Shown here piece after piece: positions 1-6,633 of a DNA stretch of 7,058 bases. How positions within the stretch are numbered: position 1 is the first letter of the stretch; each line of letters begins with the position of its first letter. The position numbers and the translations under genes are program-made. The stretch lies in assembly GCA_913040875.1 (NCBI GenBank), contig CAJWHX010000176.1, positions 1 to 7,058 of the forward strand, read 5' to 3'. This DNA comes from an uncultured Pseudomonadota bacterium (GTDB taxonomy: Bacteria > Myxococcota > UBA796). Below the pieces are notes generated by a model. It had not been told where the DNA came from, did not search any database, and saw only the letters and a list, made by a program, of their open reading frames with translations.

Positions 1-737
1 ATGTGGTTCACATCATCAATCCTGTTGGGGGTGGTGTTGGTATTATGGGTGTTCCGACACCAGACGTACGCTCTTTTCGTGTTGCTGGTATATTTCATAC
101 TGGGATGTATGAATACGACACCAAGTGGACATACGTTCTGATTGAAGAAGCACAACAGTTTTTGAAGCTGGACAATAAGATCAACGGTATTGAAGTTCAG
201 GTACACGATATCGACAATGCACCGGACTTGGCGCTTGCCGTACAAACAGAACTGGAGTATCCATTCTTCCTTCGTCATTGGATGGAATTGAACAGTAAGC
301 TGTTTGCTGCTTTGAAAATGGAAAAGATTGTGATGGGATTGATTTTGTCTCTGATTGTGATGGTTGCCTCGCTCAACATCGTCGGGACCTTGATTTTGGT
401 TGTTCTTACGCGTGGTCGAGAGATTTCGATTTTACGGGCTATGGGAGCATCGTCCAAACAGATTCTGCACGTCTTTATGCTTGAAGGCGTAATAATTGGG
501 TTTGTTGGGACTATTGTAGGGACCCTATTGGGGCTGACCGGCTGCTATTTTTTGGATCAGTATCAATTCCCTCTAGATACAGATGTGTACTACATGGATA
601 CATTGCCCGTTGTTGTAGAGTCTCAAACGGTATTGACAGTGGTCTGTACCGCTATCGCCATCTCTTTTCTAGCCACCATTTATCCTGCCCTGGTCGCGAG
701 TAAGATGGATCCTGTTGAGGGGCTTCGGTATGAGTGA
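1..737 (+). CDS. lolC: LolC/LolE-family lipoprotein-releasing ABC permease, 3' part only
   Basis: Inner-membrane permease subunit of the Lol ABC transporter, which extracts mature lipoproteins from the inner membrane and hands them to LolA. The 5' end lies outside the window; 244 codons in frame 3 remain of a protein that is usually about 400 residues, so the first membrane helix and much of the periplasmic domain are missing. Visible residues 1-100 are the end of the periplasmic domain. Three hydrophobic helices follow (about 110-136, 158-186, 208-230), as in an FtsX-type permease core. The family motif REISILRAMGAS sits at 139-150 in the loop after the first of these, and the C terminus YPALVASKMDPVEGLRYE matches the conserved LolC/E ending. 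The stop overlaps lolD. LolC, LolE and the merged LolF form cannot be told apart from this fragment; the ABC partner next door and the LRYE ending favour Lol over MacB or FtsX. Confidence 0.88.
   Translation, partial: VVHIINPVGGGVGIMGVPTPDVRSFRVAGIFHTGMYEYDTKWTYVLIEEAQQFLKLDNKINGIEVQVHDIDNAPDLALAVQTELEYPFFLRHWMELNSKLFAALKMEKIVMGLILSLIVMVASLNIVGTLILVVLTRGREISILRAMGASSKQILHVFMLEGVIIGFVGTIVGTLLGLTGCYFLDQYQFPLDTDVYYMDTLPVVVESQTVLTVVCTAIAISFLATIYPALVASKMDPVEGLRYE
717..722 (+). promoter_or_regulatory. Ribosome binding site setting the lolD start
   Basis: AGGGGC-type purine-rich stretch (aggggg-like, within gttgaggggctt) ends 7 bases before the ATG at 730. It supports the ATG at 730 rather than the in-frame TTG at 715, which would put this Shine-Dalgarno site inside the gene. 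Confidence 0.6.
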
Positions 738-1428
738 TGTGATTCTCAGAGCGAGTGGACTCTCTAAGGTCTTTCATAAAGCTGCAGTGGAAATTCCAGT
801 GTTGCGCTCCGTTGATATTGAGATCTATCGAGGGGAAGACATTTCCATCATCGGTCAGTCGGGTTCTGGAAAATCCACACTATTGCAGCTGCTTGGTGCT
901 CTAGATAAGCCTTCAGAGGGTGAATTGCATTTGGCAGATCGAAAGGGTGTGATGCAAAATGTATTTCAACTACCGCCTCAGAGGATTGACCAGATTCGCA
1001 ATCAACGTGTTGGATTCATTTTTCAGTTTCATCATCTCTTGCCCGATCATGATGCTCTAAACAACGTCTGTATGCCACTGTATATCTCTGGTGTTAAACC
1101 GCAAGAGGCTCACAAAAGAGGTCGGAAATTACTGGATAAGGTAGGCCTTGGTCACCGCATTCATCACAAACCAGGTGAGCTGAGTGGTGGTGAGCAACAG
1201 CGCGTTGCGATTGCTCGAGCCCTTATTCACCAACCCGATGTTATTTTGGCAGATGAACCCACTGGGAATTTGGACCCACAGACTGCTCAGTCGATTCTAC
1301 AGTTGTTGCTCGAATTGCGTACTGAAGTTACTGGTGCATTGATCATGGTTACGCATGATCACAACCTTGCGCGAACCTGTTCTAGGCGTATGCAACTGGT
1401 CAATGGCGTTCTGGAGAGTTGGACATGA
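730..1428 (+). CDS. lolD: Lipoprotein-releasing system ATP-binding protein LolD
   Basis: Cytoplasmic ATPase that powers lipoprotein release by the LolC/E permease. The 232-residue length is typical. ABC motifs occur in order: Walker A GQSGSGKST at 42-50, Q-loop Q99, signature LSGGEQQRVA at 151-160, Walker B VILADEPTG at 171-179 with catalytic Glu in DEP, D-loop just after, and switch histidine H209 in VTHDH. The segment FIFQFHHLLPDHDALNNV (97-113) is nearly the same as the LolD Q-loop region of E. coli (FIYQFHHLLPDFTALENV), which separates it from FtsE and MacB. About five extra residues lie at roughly 70-85 compared with the E. coli protein as I recall it. The ATG at 730 overlaps the lolC stop (735-737), and its own TGA overlaps the bamA ATG, so translation of all three genes is probably coupled. 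Confidence 0.95.
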   Translation: MSDVILRASGLSKVFHKAAVEIPVLRSVDIEIYRGEDISIIGQSGSGKSTLLQLLGALDKPSEGELHLADRKGVMQNVFQLPPQRIDQIRNQRVGFIFQFHHLLPDHDALNNVCMPLYISGVKPQEAHKRGRKLLDKVGLGHRIHHKPGELSGGEQQRVAIARALIHQPDVILADEPTGNLDPQTAQSILQLLLELRTEVTGALIMVTHDHNLARTCSRRMQLVNGVLESWT

Positions 1429-4046
1429 TATTGTGGACCGCGTTACTGACCTCTCTTGCACTCGCTCAGCCAATGTTGAACGATGTCGGGGATGATGGTG
1501 TCCCAGAGATGCTCCGTGCTGGTCCTGAACTTCCAGAGATTACCGAATCAGCGGAGTTTGACCCCTATGCTCCGCTTCAAGTGGTGGGTGGCGTCGTAAC
1601 AGAGATTCAATTTGAAGGTCAAGACTATATCGATGAGTTTGTGCTTCGATCTGCGATGCGACTCTCTGCCGGCGATGAAATGGATCCGGTGAAGATTCGT
1701 CAATCGATCGAGGCGATACACATGACGGGGTATTTCGCAGATATCCGTGTGGAAGGGTTTCGTCAGTCGACAGAAACTCAGCCCAATGGTGTTCGAATCT
1801 TAGTCACAGTGAAAGAGAAGCCGGTCATTCGTTCTGTGAGCATTAAGGGCAATAAAAAACTCGATGATGATGTCCTGCAAGAGAAGTTGACCATCGATGA
1901 TTCTGACATCATCAATTATACGAAGATCCAGAAGAATATTCAGCGCCTTCGAGATGCTTACATCGAGAAGGGATACTATCTTGTTGAAATCGAACCTGTC
2001 GTCAAAGAAATATCAGATGATGCCGTCGAACTCACCTTTCAAATCGTCGAGAATCGGAAGGTCTTGGTGAGTAATATTGACTTCACGGGCAACGAGAATA
2101 TCAAATCTTCGAAACTCCGGAGATTTTTGCAAACTCGTCAGGCCGGAGTACTTCCTTTTATGGGTGGTGGATCGTTCAATGAAACCACACTCGATGGAGA
2201 TGCACAAATCTTACGGTCCGTGTTTATGGAAGAAGGGTTTGTGGATGCTACAGTCAGTCCTCCTCGCACCTACTTGGCGCTCGATAAGAAAACGATATCG
2301 ATATCTTTTGATGTGGAAGAAGGTCCCCAGTATAAAATCGGAAAGGTCAAAGTTCGAGGAGACTTGGTGCCGGAAGAAGGGCTCACAAATCAAGCCCTCA
2401 GACAAATCATTGATGGCGAGATGGCCAAGGACATCTCCGAACGATGGCAAAGGGTCCTGAACAATATGAAAGATGGTGAAGAGCCTCCAGAAGGATGGGA
2501 GAAGTCGAAGTTTGGTGCACTTGATTTTCGAGCTTCACATCCACCATTGGTCACAGGAGATACCTTTAAACTCTCGCAACTTCAGTTGGCAATGCAGGAA
2601 ATCACCAATCTCTATGGAGATCAAGGCTATGCCTTCGTCAATGTGTTCCCCGTAACCGATACGGATCCAGAATCGGGAGTGGTGGATATTACGTTCGACA
2701 TTCAAAAGGGTCGAAAGGTAACAATCGGCCGGATTGACATCTCTGGAAATGATCCAACGTTTGATAAAGTTGTACGACGAGAAATTCCGATCAATGAAGG
2801 GGATTTGTATACAGGTTCAGGAATTGAAGAGTCTCGCATGAGGCTGCAACGTTTGGGGTTCTTTGAAACAGTGGACATCACGACTCCGCGGAGTAAACAA
2901 AATCCCGATGAACTTCGAATGAACGTTGAAGTGACCGAGCAGCCCACAGGGTCCTTTTCTGTGGGAATGGGATTCTCCAATTTAGAGAACTTTGTCTTTA
3001 CGGCGAACATTGCCAAGAACAACTTCTTGGGTTTGGGGTATGTCATGAGTCTCTCCGCGAATGTATCATCCATTCGTCAGCAGGGGAACTTGCAGCTGTT
3101 TGACCCATATTTCTTGGATTCCAGATGGACCTTGCGCGTAAATGGGTATTCGCTCTCACAGCAGTTTATTGAAGAGGAGTATCAGCGTGGTGGTTCGATG
3201 GCAGTTGGACGGTATTTGGACAGGCGTGACGACTGGCGTTTGGAGTTTGATTATACGTTTGAGGATACTGGTCTGAACAGCATCGATGCCTATAAATCTC
3301 GTGTTCTAGGCGGGCAACTCTATCGAAATGGACTGACCAGTACAGGAGGAATCTCCCTCTTGGTCGATAAGCGAAACAATCGTATCAACGCTACGAAAGG
3401 GGTGTATGCGATTGCGAGCGCAAATCTATCTGGTGGATTCCGAATCAACGATGAAGAAGTGTTCTCCGTATTTGGTGGAGAGTTCAATTTCCTTGAAACA
3501 CGCTTCAATATTCGAGCGTATCAGCCGCTGGTAGAGTCGGAGCGTTTGATCTTCCGATACAATGGAACCATTGGCGCCATACATTCTACTGATGGTTCGA
3601 TTGTTCCATACATTCATCGGTATCGTGCGGGTGGGATCCAGTCCATTCGTGGGTATGGTTGGTTTACGCTGGGACCCTCTATTCGCGCACAAGGCTATCT
3701 TCCTTCGAATCAATCTGCTTTTGTTGGTTCAGATGATCCCGCTGCAGCAGACGCTCGATTGGTTGTTGGAGGGACGCAAACCTGGATCAACAACGTTGAA
3801 ATCGAAATCCCAATTATTCCGGCTGCTGGTATTCGAGCGGTGACTTTCTTTGATGCAGGGAACGCTTTTGGAGACCCTTGGGGCAATGGTTCAATCAACT
3901 TTACAGATTTGCGTATGGCTTATGGTGGTGGAATCCGCTGGCTTTCCCCAATGGGACCTCTCCGTTTTGAATGGGGGTTTCCGATCAATCCATATGAAGA
4001 TGAACGCAAGATGGTATTCGATTTCTCGATGGGGTCGTTATTCTAG
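1425..4046 (+). CDS. bamA: Outer-membrane protein assembly factor BamA
   Basis: Central Omp85 protein of the BAM complex; folds and inserts beta-barrel proteins into the outer membrane. 873 residues from the ATG at 1425, slightly longer than the usual 780-830. Residues 1-14 are a short signal peptide with A-L-A/Q cleavage after A14, followed by an acidic, proline-containing linker to about 50. Five POTRA domains follow at roughly 52-133, 134-212, 213-303, 304-431 and 432-507, each with the GN/GD and G-Y/F-F patterns expected (for example GYF, GYY, GFV, GYAF, GFF). POTRA4 carries about 45 extra residues (333-377). The barrel spans about 508-873, with the L6 motif IRGY at 741-744 (the VRGF position) and a C-terminal Phe (VFDFSMGSLF), the usual barrel-end signal. 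The ATG overlaps lolD by four bases (ATGA), with ggagag at 1413-1418 as ribosome site. A TTG at 1419 would add two residues. Translation ends in tandem TAG codons. Confidence 0.96.
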   Translation: MILWTALLTSLALAQPMLNDVGDDGVPEMLRAGPELPEITESAEFDPYAPLQVVGGVVTEIQFEGQDYIDEFVLRSAMRLSAGDEMDPVKIRQSIEAIHMTGYFADIRVEGFRQSTETQPNGVRILVTVKEKPVIRSVSIKGNKKLDDDVLQEKLTIDDSDIINYTKIQKNIQRLRDAYIEKGYYLVEIEPVVKEISDDAVELTFQIVENRKVLVSNIDFTGNENIKSSKLRRFLQTRQAGVLPFMGGGSFNETTLDGDAQILRSVFMEEGFVDATVSPPRTYLALDKKTISISFDVEEGPQYKIGKVKVRGDLVPEEGLTNQALRQIIDGEMAKDISERWQRVLNNMKDGEEPPEGWEKSKFGALDFRASHPPLVTGDTFKLSQLQLAMQEITNLYGDQGYAFVNVFPVTDTDPESGVVDITFDIQKGRKVTIGRIDISGNDPTFDKVVRREIPINEGDLYTGSGIEESRMRLQRLGFFETVDITTPRSKQNPDELRMNVEVTEQPTGSFSVGMGFSNLENFVFTANIAKNNFLGLGYVMSLSANVSSIRQQGNLQLFDPYFLDSRWTLRVNGYSLSQQFIEEEYQRGGSMAVGRYLDRRDDWRLEFDYTFEDTGLNSIDAYKSRVLGGQLYRNGLTSTGGISLLVDKRNNRINATKGVYAIASANLSGGFRINDEEVFSVFGGEFNFLETRFNIRAYQPLVESERLIFRYNGTIGAIHSTDGSIVPYIHRYRAGGIQSIRGYGWFTLGPSIRAQGYLPSNQSAFVGSDDPAAADARLVVGGTQTWINNVEIEIPIIPAAGIRAVTFFDAGNAFGDPWGNGSINFTDLRMAYGGGIRWLSPMGPLRFEWGFPINPYEDERKMVFDFSMGSLF

Positions 4047-4119
4047 TAGGGCCAACACAAACGGTATAGTACGAGGACACTTCATAGAACTCCTTTAAAG
4101 GAAGCAATACCAATTGTAG

Positions 4120-4139
4120 TAAGACCCTCAAGAGTCCTA
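4120..4139 (-). terminator. Possible weak hairpin at the end of the DUF1152 gene
   Basis: Read on the minus strand, UAGGACUC and GGGUCUUA can pair around a UUGA loop, giving eight pairs of which two are G-U. The hairpin begins at the TAG stop itself. No run of U follows, so it does not meet the usual picture of an intrinsic terminator. On the plus strand the same bases pair less well (two mismatches), so it is a poor candidate for ending bamA transcription. Confidence 0.22.
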
Positions 4140-5012
4140 GTTTAGTTTGAACAGCCAACCCGATTGCAACCACTTGTGAGGGATGATCTGCTGTCGCTTT
4201 CTGGTTCCGCTACCTCTTTTTACTGTCATGAGTCCTTCTCCATTTTTTGAGGCTTTCCAACTGGAGTTGACGATATTATGGGTTCTAGACAATCCCATCC
4301 ATGAACTGTACTTTTGATAGGTACTGCGGAAGGATGATAAGTTAAATACACCTAGATCTTCATGGTGTTCACCAAATGCATTTTTCATATTGGCTAGGTC
4401 TACTTGGCTAAAGTCACCATCAGCTCCAGGAGCGATCACCATTACATAAGTGGGGAGATTCAAACCCTTTAAGACTTCAAGGACCTTTTGGTCTCGACCC
4501 GCCTTTTCAATATCGTCAAATTCCGCCATGATGTCACCACCATTGTCTACAGCGATAACTTGTGCGATTTGTCTCATTTCACAGAAAGCCTTCATTTCTT
4601 GACAGGCTAGGTCGATGCTATCTTGATCCTTAAGGCCGTGTAGGATGAAGTAGGGCTCTGCACCAACACGTTCGAGGCACTCTTCCATTAATGGAGACTT
4701 CCATCTTTGTACGATGGTACCATTGCTTTTGCGAGAGGGAGCAATGGCTATGGGATGCGTTTGGATTAGGTGCGTACCAAGACTCTTGGAAGGGTGACGA
4801 CTGCGAGCTGTATTGGTCTTGAATACTCCGGAGAGTGGGCCCTTGATGTTGGTACGACTGGATTTGGCAACACCTGCATAGCATTTGCTGCCCTTTATGC
4901 CGAAGCACTCTGATTCAATAACGGCGATGGCAGAAAGGATATCAGCGCCCCCTCCAGCTCCAATGACTAAGGTGTTGACTGTATTAAACGAAAAATTTTG
5001 TACTTGTGCCAT
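4137..5012 (-). CDS. DUF1152-like cytoplasmic protein of unknown function
   Basis: 291 residues, no signal peptide or membrane segment, so probably cytoplasmic. Three motifs recall the DUF1152 family: an N-terminal strand and glycine-rich loop TLVIGAGGGADILSAIA (14-30), VIAVDNGGDIM (152-162) and VIAPGADGDF (192-201), followed by LGVFNLSSF (220-228). The family has this order (VxGxGGGxD, VDxGGDxL, GPGxDGE) and is found in archaea and some bacteria; its function is not established. The first motif suggests a nucleotide-type binding loop, which is inference. The middle (35-110) is rich in Lys, Arg and Ser, and the last 30 residues are strongly basic (VKRGSGTRKRQQ). The start at 5012 is preferred because GGAGG precedes it by four bases; the longer reading from 5105 would run into the neighbouring gene. 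It is convergent with bamA and 77 bp downstream of the lipoprotein gene, possibly in one transcript. Family assignment is from memory of motifs. Confidence 0.68.
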   Translation of the reverse strand: MAQVQNFSFNTVNTLVIGAGGGADILSAIAVIESECFGIKGSKCYAGVAKSSRTNIKGPLSGVFKTNTARSRHPSKSLGTHLIQTHPIAIAPSRKSNGTIVQRWKSPLMEECLERVGAEPYFILHGLKDQDSIDLACQEMKAFCEMRQIAQVIAVDNGGDIMAEFDDIEKAGRDQKVLEVLKGLNLPTYVMVIAPGADGDFSQVDLANMKNAFGEHHEDLGVFNLSSFRSTYQKYSSWMGLSRTHNIVNSSWKASKNGEGLMTVKRGSGTRKRQQIIPHKWLQSGWLFKLN

Positions 5013-5016
5013 GTTT

Positions 5017-5021
5017 CCTCC
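5017..5021 (-). promoter_or_regulatory. Strong ribosome binding site setting the DUF1152 gene start
   Basis: On the minus strand GGAGG is followed by AAAC and then ATG (5012-5010). This consensus site settles the start codon and removes 31 N-terminal residues from the longest possible reading, whose start at 5105 overlaps the end of the lipoprotein gene. Confidence 0.75.
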
Positions 5022-5089
5022 GAATTTTGACCCGAAATAAACGACCGACTGTTTAATATCCGGATTGAAATTGGGACTGGTGGGCTCGA

Positions 5090-5965
5090 TTATTCGTCGG
5101 GGCACTCTTTTTCTTCGTAATCGAATTCTGAGCAGACACAGGCTCCTTCTGCATCTTGCTCACCATCAATCCAGTCGATGACAATTTGATTTTGATCTGC
5201 CATGGTGTTGACCATGAGAGTTTTAAAGTAGTCTAGGTTTTCAAGTTCACCGATTTGAACATCCATCCAAGTAGCGGTTGTTCTCAATATGCTTCCTGAT
5301 GAGCTTGGGATCATGATATTGACGAAGAATTGAGCATACAATTCAACTTGATCACCGAAGGCCCCACTGGTATCAGATGGACCCTCTAACCAAGTGCGTT
5401 GAATGACCATTTTTTCCCCATCGATCTCGAGCTCTCTTACCTCACCAAAGCTGACGGAGACCACATCGACAACGCCCGCCCAGCTTGAAGCACTTGTCGT
5501 GACGTAAGACAGCTCTTCGCATGAATTGTCCATGAGGCAGTTTGGTTGAGACGCGTCGGCGTATAGCCTTTCGTAACAGCCGTAGGTTCCCTCACTGACC
5601 GCGGACCAATCGTCGAGAAACAGCGTTTGCTTTAAGTCTTTCATACTGTGCTCATATTCGTACGCTACAGCAGCACCATACAGACTATCGCGAATGCTTC
5701 GATCGACTTCATCTAGGCTGTTTACAGACTCGTCTTTTAAGTTGTTTACCGCGTAGCCTTCAAGTGTACTTGCAAGATTCTCATCTGTTTCCAGCCACAA
5801 TCGTAGATTGAGAAGTCCAGCCTCGAGTTCAGCTGTATCCTCATCTCCCATGTGTGCAAAAATATACTCTGATAAGTTCTCTAAATCCGCAGGTGCATCC
5901 GGTGGTGGTTTACAGCCTACAGTTGCGATCAGAGCGAATGAGAAAATAAAAGGGTTCTTAGACAT
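5090..5965 (-). CDS. Predicted acidic lipoprotein of unknown function with six extra cysteines
   Basis: 291 residues. The N terminus is a lipoprotein signal: MSKNPF, hydrophobic stretch to A14, then T-V-G-C with the lipidated cysteine at C18. Thr at -3 is a tolerated but not classic lipobox residue; +2 is Lys, followed by PPPDAPAD, a proline-rich tether. The mature part is acidic. Residues 25-115 look largely helical, whereas 150-235 alternate in a beta-like way. Cysteines at 130, 143, 149, 276, 278 and 288 could form three disulfides in the periplasm or at the surface (inference). I recognise no domain or catalytic motif. The start at 5965 is supported by AGGAG six bases upstream (5972-5976) and by the signal peptide. 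The gene heads a minus-strand pair with the DUF1152 gene and faces away from the two-helix membrane protein gene. It would be a client of the Lol system encoded nearby, but so would any lipoprotein, so proximity is weak evidence. Confidence 0.82.
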   Translation of the reverse strand: MSKNPFIFSFALIATVGCKPPPDAPADLENLSEYIFAHMGDEDTAELEAGLLNLRLWLETDENLASTLEGYAVNNLKDESVNSLDEVDRSIRDSLYGAAVAYEYEHSMKDLKQTLFLDDWSAVSEGTYGCYERLYADASQPNCLMDNSCEELSYVTTSASSWAGVVDVVSVSFGEVRELEIDGEKMVIQRTWLEGPSDTSGAFGDQVELYAQFFVNIMIPSSSGSILRTTATWMDVQIGELENLDYFKTLMVNTMADQNQIVIDWIDGEQDAEGACVCSEFDYEEKECPDE

Positions 5966-5994
5966 GATTGACTCCTATTGGGCATCTCCAAAAC

Positions 5995-6000
5995 AGTATA
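5995..6000 (-). promoter_or_regulatory. Candidate extended -10 promoter of the lipoprotein gene
   Basis: On the minus strand TGTGCTATACTG contains TATACT (5 of 6 match to TATAAT) preceded by TGn, an extended -10 element that can act without a good -35. No convincing -35 lies 16-18 bases upstream. Transcription would begin near 5988, leaving a leader of about 22 bases before the ATG at 5965, long enough for the AGGAG site. The whole divergent gap is 92 bp (5966-6057); I could not find an equally convincing plus-strand promoter in it. Confidence 0.45.
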
Positions 6001-6048
6001 GCACAGCCCACGCAATAGATGTTATTACTCTCGTACACAACACATGTT

Positions 6049-6053
6049 AAGGG
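6049..6053 (+). promoter_or_regulatory. Ribosome binding site setting the start at 6058
   Basis: AAGGG followed by CATC and ATG (6058). An in-frame ATG at 6019 has no purine-rich site before it, so the downstream ATG is preferred. Confidence 0.5.
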
Positions 6054-6057
6054 CATC

Positions 6058-6588
6058 ATGCACAACCATATCCAAAATAACACGCAACATCATTTTCGTA
6101 TTCACGGTGGGGACAAAAGAGGTACCAATTACTTATTCTATGTAGCTGTAGCACTGCTTCCGGTAGTGGGAGCACTCATTTGGTTCTTGGGAGATGTCGG
6201 CTTTTGGATTGGCGTGGGAGGGTATGTTCTAGCACTGGTTGCGTGTGTAGTATGGATGGGCAGTGGAAAGGCAGAACGCTATGAAATTCTGATCGATACG
6301 GCTGAAGGGACGATAGCGGCTACAGATAGGACCTTGGGTGTTCAGCTTTGGGAGGATGATTTCAATCCAGACTGGATTCGAATCTCCCACATTCAAGTGG
6401 TGATCAGCGGGGATACCTATCGACATCCGGCGTTGGTGTATTCAGAAGAGCCACTTGATTTGGTCATGGACTCTGTGCCAACAAGTTCCCGAACGTTGCT
6501 TGGTTTAGGGGAACAGGCTGCGGTTCAATCGGTACATCATCTGTTTGGTGGTGATGCTGAAGAGGAATCTCCTGTAGAAGAGGCTTGA
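6058..6588 (+). CDS. Small membrane protein with two transmembrane helices, function unknown
   Basis: 176 residues. The N terminus (1-24) is polar and rich in His and Asn (MHNHIQNNTQHHFRIHGG) and ends in DKRG. Two hydrophobic helices follow at about 25-43 and 48-67, separated by a tight GDVGFW turn, so this is a helical hairpin. A soluble domain of about 100 residues (72-164) follows, beginning AERYEILIDTAEGTIAATDR, with alternating hydrophobic residues that suggest a beta-rich fold. The tail DAEEESPVEEA is acidic. Two helices plus a C-terminal beta domain recall bacterial PH-like membrane proteins, but I see no diagnostic motif and do not assign the family. By the positive-inside rule, the K20/R21 before helix 1 and K71/R74 after helix 2 put both ends in the cytoplasm (inference). 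An ATG at 6019 would add 13 residues. A thioesterase gene follows after 45 bp. Confidence 0.72.
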   Translation: MHNHIQNNTQHHFRIHGGDKRGTNYLFYVAVALLPVVGALIWFLGDVGFWIGVGGYVLALVACVVWMGSGKAERYEILIDTAEGTIAATDRTLGVQLWEDDFNPDWIRISHIQVVISGDTYRHPALVYSEEPLDLVMDSVPTSSRTLLGLGEQAAVQSVHHLFGGDAEEESPVEEA

Positions 6589-6624
6589 TTTTCCACTTTG
6601 AAAGACTATGTATCACAAAGACTT

Positions 6625-6629
6625 GGAGG
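6625..6629 (+). promoter_or_regulatory. Ribosome binding site supporting a GTG start for the thioesterase
   Basis: GGAGG then CTTT then GTG (6634). The longer reading from TTG at 6598 would add 12 residues, has no comparable site, and those residues precede the usual start of the hotdog domain. The same GGAGG plus four-base spacer is used by the DUF1152 gene in this window. Confidence 0.65.
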
Positions 6630-6633
6630 CTTT

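Noticed and set aside
2013..2460. Open frames on both strands inside bamA
   Set aside because: They lie wholly within the BamA coding sequence, have no ribosome sites or recognisable motifs, and are shadows of a well-supported gene.
4091..4102. Perfect palindrome tcctttaaagga as a terminator
   Set aside because: The stem would be only four pairs around a TTAA loop and no T-run follows. It could equally be chance in an AT-rich gap.
5013..5105. N-terminal extension of the DUF1152 gene to a start at 5105 (31 extra residues)
   Set aside because: The consensus GGAGG site lies inside it, four bases before the ATG at 5012, and the extension overlaps the end of the lipoprotein gene.
5808..6050. 80-codon plus-strand frame overlapping the lipoprotein start and the divergent gap
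   Set aside because: Antisense to the lipoprotein signal peptide region, with no family features and no good ribosome site.
6019..6057. Upstream ATG for the two-helix membrane protein
   Set aside because: No ribosome site precedes it, while AAGGG precedes the ATG at 6058. It is not fully excluded.
5980..6057. Direct repeat GGGCATC at 5980-5986 and 6051-6057
   Set aside because: Seven bases is too short to stand out, and one copy is accounted for by the spacer before a start codon.
6598..6633. TTG start for the thioesterase
   Set aside because: GTG at 6634 has GGAGG with a four-base spacer and gives the normal family length.
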